Below are positions 58,123 through 64,000 of a stretch of DNA of 64,000 nt, in pieces. Position 1 is the stretch's first letter, and the number at the start of each line of letters is the position of its first letter. The stretch comes from Rhizaria sp. SCN 62-66 (lineage: Eukaryota > Rhizaria, unplaced), in assembly GCA_001724265.1 (NCBI GenBank), contig MEDY01000055.1, positions 1-64,000 of the forward strand. Reading direction: 5' to 3'. The notes under the pieces are model-generated. The model worked only from the letters and a program-made list of their open reading frames with translations. It was not told the origin of the DNA and searched no databases. Both the position numbers and the translations under genes were made by a program.

Positions 58123-61100
58123 ATGCCTCCTGTGAGTGCTACCCCCAAGGTAGACGCCATGCTTGGGGGCATCACTGCTAATGGACTCCCCACCTACCCA
58201 GGACGTTTTCACGTCATTGAGAAGGTTGGATACGGTATGTCATACATTTTTACGGCCACTTGCGCTACCATCTTATCCACCACAGCTGTATACATATGCT
58301 CCATCTGACTGCGTGATCCTTAATCGCGATCTTCCCGCCTTGCCCTGTGTCGATATTGTTCACTACACAGGCTCATTCAGCGAAGTCTTCAAAGCCGTTC
58401 CGCTCGACAACGACGGAAACCCCGACTTTTCTCAGCCATTTGTCGCGCTCAAGCGCCTCGTCCCGCTGTCGACGCCACAGGACGTGCTCAACGAGGTCCG
58501 CCTGCTGCGCTGCCTCGGCGGCACGGACCACATCATCAAGCTGCTGGACGTCGATTTCTGCCCGGAGACGCGCCGCATCACGCTCGTGCTTGAGTACGCG
58601 CCGCATGAGAGCTTTAAGGTCTGTCGTTACATCCCAGTACTTCCATATACTCTCAGAACGCTCTTTTATGACCAAGATTCGATCTCACCCCAGCCTATTT
58701 ATACTTTTCTGTTGACAGGTCTTTTTCATGCGCATGCTCCTCACGGACATCATGCACTACATGCGCGCGCTACTAACCGCGCTTAAGCGTCTCCACAGCT
58801 TCCGCATTATCCACCGTGACCTCAAGCCGGCCAACTTCCTCCACCTGCCGGGCACTCAGCACTACCACCTCGTCGACCTCGGGCTCGCCTCGGTCCAGCA
58901 AGACGCGCTCCTGGACGCCCCCGACGGCGCGGACGACGCGAACCCGCTCTCCGCGCTCGCGTCCTTGGCGGCGGAGGCTAACAGCGGATACCAGCAACAG
59001 CGGCGTCTGGCTGGGCTCAGGAACCCGCTGCAACAGCAGCATTAGCATCAGCAGCAGATGCAGCGGCAACAGCAGCAGGGGCGTCGGCTGAGCACTGCGG
59101 ACGCGATTAGCGAATGGTTTTCATCCCACATGGGCCCGCTTGCGGCTGCCAACGGCCTACCCCTGCCGCCGTCAGCCGTGGACACACCTAATGACTCTGC
59201 TTTGAGCTATGCTTCTCAGGGCGGCAGCGCTAAGGCAAAGGGCAAGATGGCTGGTAAGACCACAGACACCACTGCTGGGAAGCATAGGTTGACGCCGGTG
59301 CCACCGCCCGCTACTGCGCCAGACCGCTGTGCCAGCGCCGCTGGTGCTGCTAATAGAGCGAAGCACGCGCTCACCGATCACGTCGACATCACCACGGACA
59401 TCGATGCCAGTAATGTGGTCGGTAAGAGTAAACAGAAGTCCGTGAACCCGTTCAAGATTAACCCCGCGTCTGCTAGCACAACGGACGCCGTGACGACGCC
59501 AGATACTGCAGTTGCTACACTTGCGCCTGCGAAGCCGGTCCGTGCGTCAGCTCTTGACATCCTCCTCCAAAACACACCTGCGCCGACACCAGCTCAGACA
59601 AAGCCGAGCTCGGCGGCAGCCGTGAAAACTGCGGTGAATCGTGGTGCTGCTGCGAAGTCGAACGACATCCCCGGGCACGCGTACGGCTCCGCGTCTGAGA
59701 ACATGCCGGCCAGCGGTGGTGATGCTCCGATGAATATAGCGCTGCATGTTTCGCATGACCACACTGGAAATGCGATCACTGGCAATGACGCCCCTAAGGC
59801 TGCCAGCGAGAACCCTTACGCGACCTCGTTCGTGTCTGCGCTGGCGCAGAGCGGGCGGTACTCTGCGCAGCGCGAGGCCGAACGCACGCGGCAGCTGCTG
59901 CGCAGGCAGCAGGAACGGGACGACCTGCGCCGACAGCAGCTGCTCGATCAGCAACAGCTTTAGCAAGAGGAACAGACAAGACTTGCAGAGATTGCCACGG
60001 CTGAAGCTGCATCTAGCGCCGCTGTCCTAACTATCGCGACTGCGATGACCGCCAATATGACTGCCTCTTTGACTGTATCGACAACATATGCTGCATTGTC
60101 TCCGGCAGAGACGCCCTTGCCTGCGAGTCCACAGGCCGACCGGGGCATGGCCGGAGGTGACGATGATGCGGACTACGACGCGGTCGAGACCAAAGACGCC
60201 GATGGTGGCTATGACGTGGGATATGATGACCACAACACGTACGACGCTGGGTGGGGCGACTGGGACTATGGGGAGAACAACTACAACAACGACGACAACG
60301 CCGACAACGCCGACGCCAACGATGCCGATGTCAATGACGCTGACGGCAACTCGTCCGCCCGGTCACAGAAAAGCCGTCGCATGCAAGATATCGACCACGA
60401 TATCGGGGCGGGCAACGACAGCAGCGACGACCACAGCGATGACGGCGACGACGGCAACGGCGGCGACCCGATCCTTCGCCGAGTCTATCATCGTTCTTCC
60501 GCCATCTCTGGTGCTCCTCGGAACGCGCTTGCTTCTTTTGCCTCACCGCTTGAGGGCCAAGTGGAGTTTCGATACGGCAACGTCGAGGTGCGGTCAGCGC
60601 ACACAGCGCAACGACCTCCGCGGCGGAGCGCCGGCGCCGGCGAGACGGTGGGTGGACTGCGCGCGTTTGTCAAGGCCCATACCAACGGTGCTGCGAGCGA
60701 GACTGACGCCGGCGACGGCTCTGACGCGGCCGACAGTGCCCACGTTGGCAGCGACCGTGGCAGCTACCGTGACCGTGGTCGCGACCGTGCGGGCGGTGAA
60801 TCTCGCCGCGATCGCCGCGACCGGGACCAGAACGTTGACCGTGAACGCCATGCGCGCGACCGTGACGGCGGTGGCGAGGACGGTTACACTGGCCGTAGGG
60901 ACAATGCAGCCGACAAGGCTACCCTGCAGCATAGCGTGACGACAACGCTGGACGCAGATTCTGTGCAACAACAAGGTCACACTGTTCATAGCGTCCATAG
61001 CAGCCAGTTCGTCGAAGACGATGACCGTGACAGGGACGCGGGCTCGGAGGCAGTCTACGATCCGTCACTTTTCCCTAAATCTTCTCAGACTGCCGCGCAA

Positions 61101-64000
61101 GTCAGCGCAAGCGTAAACTCAAACACTCGCACTTTGCCTCTCCACAACCTGAATGTGAGCAGCCCTGGTGCTGTGAGGGTGCAGAGCGCAGACGACGATT
61201 ACGACTACGACGACGACCGTGACGCAGTCAAAATATCCATCTGCAGTAGTGGAAACAGCAGCACGCGGAGCCTTGCTAACAATCTTCGCAGTTGTCAAGT
61301 CATTGCAAACAGCCTTCACGACGATGACGATGACAACGACGATGACCGCGACGCTGATCTAGATGCCTTGATTTCGAGCTTCGGCAGAGATGGTGAGAAA
61401 AAAGTCGCGGCTCAAGATGGTATGACACCGCCTGCAATGAGCCAGTCTCTTAGCGCCGGTCTGAGCCAGATCCGTTCTCTTAGTTTGAGTCAGGGTCACA
61501 CCTCTCTTAGTCAGCAGCACCTGTCTCAGCCGCGTCACGGCGGTGGTGCTGCATTTGTCGACACGCATCTGCCCGTGCACGCGCCCCCATTCTCGCAGTC
61601 GCCCGTCGTGTTCCCATCACTGGCGTCCCACACGAACTCCACGACCGTCACGCCCACGACACGATCGCGCCGTGTTCCGTCCGCCGCTGCGGCTGCGCCT
61701 GCCGCGGCGCAGGATCTGCGCAGCTCGCCGCGCCGTGCGAGCATGCGCGCCGACACGAACGTCGGCGTGCAGCGCGCTAATCTGCTGACCAGCGCGCATG
61801 TCATTCTTGGCGATAGCGGAAGCGAAAGCGACACGCCACACTTCGCAGCGTCGCCAGTTAGCCTCAGGTCACTGGGAAACAGCAACGCCGGCAGCAGTGG
61901 CGGCAGACGCACGGCGAGCCCAGCCACTCGCGCGAGCACGCGCAGGACTACCAACCTGAGTCCCAACAGACCGAGAGCGTCTGGCGGCACCCGAACGCGC
62001 GCCAAGGGTCCGTTGCCCCCGCCGCCGCCCCCGCTGCCGCCGCCGCAGCCGCCACAGCCGCACCCGAGCGCGTCCCCGCCCCTGCCCCACCCTTCGCACA
62101 ACCACAACTATCCCGCCGCGCCCGGCCTCCGCGCGGGCACTGGCGCTGGCAGCGGCGGCGCTGGCGGCGCTAGCGGCGGGGTTGGCAGCGGCGGCAACGA
62201 CGTGGCCCGCCGCGCGGCCGCGTCCGCCACCGCGGCGGGCGGCTCGCTGTCGCACCAGTCGCGGCGCTGGATGGCCGCGGTTACGGGCCGCACGTCGCTG
62301 GCCGAGATCGCGCCGGTGGCGCCCTTCAGCGCCCACAGCAACCGAGCAGTCGACGGCTACAGTGGCGGCGGAGGACAGGGGCTGCATAAGCGATCGCGTA
62401 TCGCCGCATCTGGAGGCGCACTGTCTGCGGCGACAACCTCAATGCCGGCCTCGCTATCAAACGTCGCAGCCGGCGCATCTCTGCACGGCCGGAACGTCAC
62501 CGCGCCCGCGACGCTGCCCACCCGCAGCAGCAGCAGCAGCACTGCGGTTGGCGGCCCTACTGTGAGCGCAAGCAACGCGGGCATGGGCGCTGGCAGCGCC
62601 GAGGCCGGCAGCAAGGCCGCCGCGCTGCGCCAGCGACTGGAGAGCCTCAGCGCCAACCGCAGCGTTACTGCGAACCACCACAACAACAACAGCAGCAACG
62701 CCAACAGCGCTGGCGGCGGGCCCGGGCACGTCCGCGGTGTTGGCAGCATCAGCAACGCTGGCAGCATGCCACCACCCGCGCATCCGCCTGCACATCACTT
62801 CTTCCGCGCCGCGACTGTATCTGCGACCACAGCGTATCTGTCCGCGGGCGCCGTTGCGGCCGGCCAGTCCTCGAACCGGGACTCGTCCTCCGCCTCAGAC
62901 TCCGGCGCCGCCGCCGGTGCCGCAGCCGCCGTCCCGCGCTCGGGTTCGTCGGCCTTCCATTCCGGCGCGGCCGGCGTTGTCGTCACTGGGACTGGCGTCG
63001 CCGCGCGCCCCGCGGCCCGCGTCCGGGCTGAGGTGGCCTTCGCGGCGGCCACGGCGGCGGCGGCGGGCGCGCGCGGCACGCACACGTACGCCGGCGCCGC
63101 GCTCGTGGCCATGGGCCGCGGCGACGTCGAAGTCCCCATTCACCACCACCCCAGGCAGCAGTACCAGCCCAGGCCGCCGGCGGGGGCGCCGCGGAAGTTC
63201 GTGCCTCCGCAGCAGCAGAACCAGGGCCAGCAGCAGCCGGCGGGCCGGGGCAGCCGCGGCAGGCCGCAGGTCGTGGCCGCAGTTGCGCGCGCCGGCACGC
63301 GGGGCTTCCGCGCGCCAGAGGTGCTGATGCGCGAGAGTGCGGTACGTGTGTATTATATTGTTGTGTGTATTCTTTAACTTAATCGACCCTGAACATCTGT
63401 TTCTCTGCATACTTCCCCATATTTCCTGCTAACTTCGCTGACATGATTTTCCGTGTTTTTTTTTTTTTTTTTTTTTTTAAGACGCAAACTGTTGGACTCG
63501 ACACCTGGAGTGCTGGAACAATCCTTCTCACACTGCTTTGCCGCAGGTACCCCCTGTCCGTGGCAAACGAAGACATTGTATCTCAGGCAGAGCTGATTCG
63601 GTTGATGGGGACACCAATCGACCAGGACCCTTCGCACTACATCCTCAGCGACCGCGCTGTGAGCACCGAGTCCGTTCCCGAGACTATGGACGGCGCGCGC
63701 GGCCTCTGCGCCCGTCTGAACCCTTCCGTGCGATGGCCCGAGCCCGTGCTTGCGCTACTGGACGGTCTGCTTGCCGTTGACCCGCGCGAGCGACTGTCGG
63801 CCGCTGCCGCGCTGGAACTGCCGTTCTTCGACCCCGCGCAGTTCGACGCTAAGGCGTGGGACGACGCAGCATTCCCGGGCTGTGTGTCGCTGACCGAGGG
63901 CGGGAAAGGCGCGCCGCTGCCCGGGGGACCGATGCCTCTGGGCAGCGCCGAGGATGGCTTCGTGGTGGCAGGCTGCGCGGAGTGGAGCGATGACGAGTGA
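58123..64000 (+). CDS. CDC7: CDC7-family replication kinase with giant activation-segment insert and two in-frame TAGs
   Basis: Exons 58123-58234, 58371-58618, 58719-63341, 63482-64000 (phases 1,0,0), 1,833 codons plus TGA. The glycine loop crosses intron 1 (KVGYG, then GSFSEVFKA). VALKRL holds the catalytic Lys, NEVRLLRCLGG the helix-C Glu. Exon 3 opens with YMRALLTALKRLHSF, IIHRDLKPANFL and VDLGLAS, so DFG is DLG. About 1,476 residues later comes AGTRGFRAPEVLM, then across intron 3 TVGLDTWSAGTILLTLL, as in CDC7. The insert is Gln/Asp/Ser/Ala-rich and carries TAG at 59043-59045 (codon 229) and 59961-59963 (codon 535). CDC7 with Dbf4 phosphorylates MCM to fire origins, and inserts between these subdomains are normal but far shorter. 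Donors are GTATGT, GTCTGT, GTACGT. The last acceptor follows a run of about 24 T. Confidence 0.9.
59043..59045 (+). other. In-frame TAG (probable sense codon, Gln context)
   Basis: Context LQQQH-TAG-HQQQMQ in CDC7 exon 3. Kinase subdomain VI-VII lies upstream and subdomain VIII downstream in the same exon and frame. Confidence 0.85.
59961..59963 (+). other. In-frame TAG (probable sense codon, Gln context)
   Basis: Context DQQQL-TAG-QEEQTR in the same CDC7 exon. After it the frame stays open for over 1,100 codons to the conserved RAPEV motif. Confidence 0.85.
63455..63478 (+). repeat. Poly-T tract before the last CDC7 acceptor
   Basis: About 24 consecutive T form the polypyrimidine tract ending in AAG. 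TGCTAAC, close to a branch-point consensus, lies about 25 bases upstream of the tract. Confidence 0.7.

Overview
The window is nuclear DNA from a unicellular eukaryote that I cannot place more precisely. Support for this: 26 spliceosomal introns that are AT-rich inside GC-rich, Ala/Ser/Gly/Pro-rich exons; eukaryotic core proteins (eL42, ACBP, Vps34, Cox11, CDC7 kinase, formin, Rab, UBE2K-type E2, FAM135 lipase, KH protein); and an enkurin-domain protein, which suggests a flagellum. Sequence quality is good apart from one 16-N gap inside a TTCA microsatellite.

Layout: I support 20 protein genes. In order they are TBC-TLDc protein (-, C-terminus off the left edge), SRPBCC-like (+), enkurin (-), secreted acidic orphan (-), coiled-coil orphan (-), secreted orphan (+), giant secreted LamG/EGF protein (-), ARM/HEAT-like (+), Vps34 (-), FAM135 lipase (+), eL42 (-), UBE2K-like E2 (-), Cox11 (+), EGF-type membrane protein (-), Rab (+), ACBP (-), KH/FUBP-like (+), flavin-reductase-like (-), formin (+) and CDC7 kinase (+, its stop is the last codon of the window). 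Spacers are roughly 0.4-1.4 kb and AT-richer. Genes are not grouped by pathway; they are ordinary housekeeping, trafficking, cytoskeletal and surface genes. No tRNA, rRNA or transposon was recognised.

The main discovery is a probable nuclear genetic-code change: UAG is read as an amino acid. Five in-frame TAG codons lie inside four genes. In FAM135, the flavin-reductase-like gene and CDC7 (two TAGs), conserved parts of one domain lie in the same frame on both sides of the TAG. All 19 genes whose ends are visible stop at TAA (10) or TGA (9), never TAG. Two of the TAGs sit in glutamine-rich runs, so Gln is the most likely meaning, with Leu or Glu not excluded. CDS coordinates for these four genes run through the TAGs.

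Other unusual points: a 114-codon GC-rich in-frame extension past the TGA of the E2 gene, ending in a CaaX prenylation box; a strong GTACG 5' splice-site preference (21 of 26 introns); an insert of about 1,450 residues in the CDC7 activation segment; and an eL42 gene whose exon phases do not match and which lacks a conserved loop.
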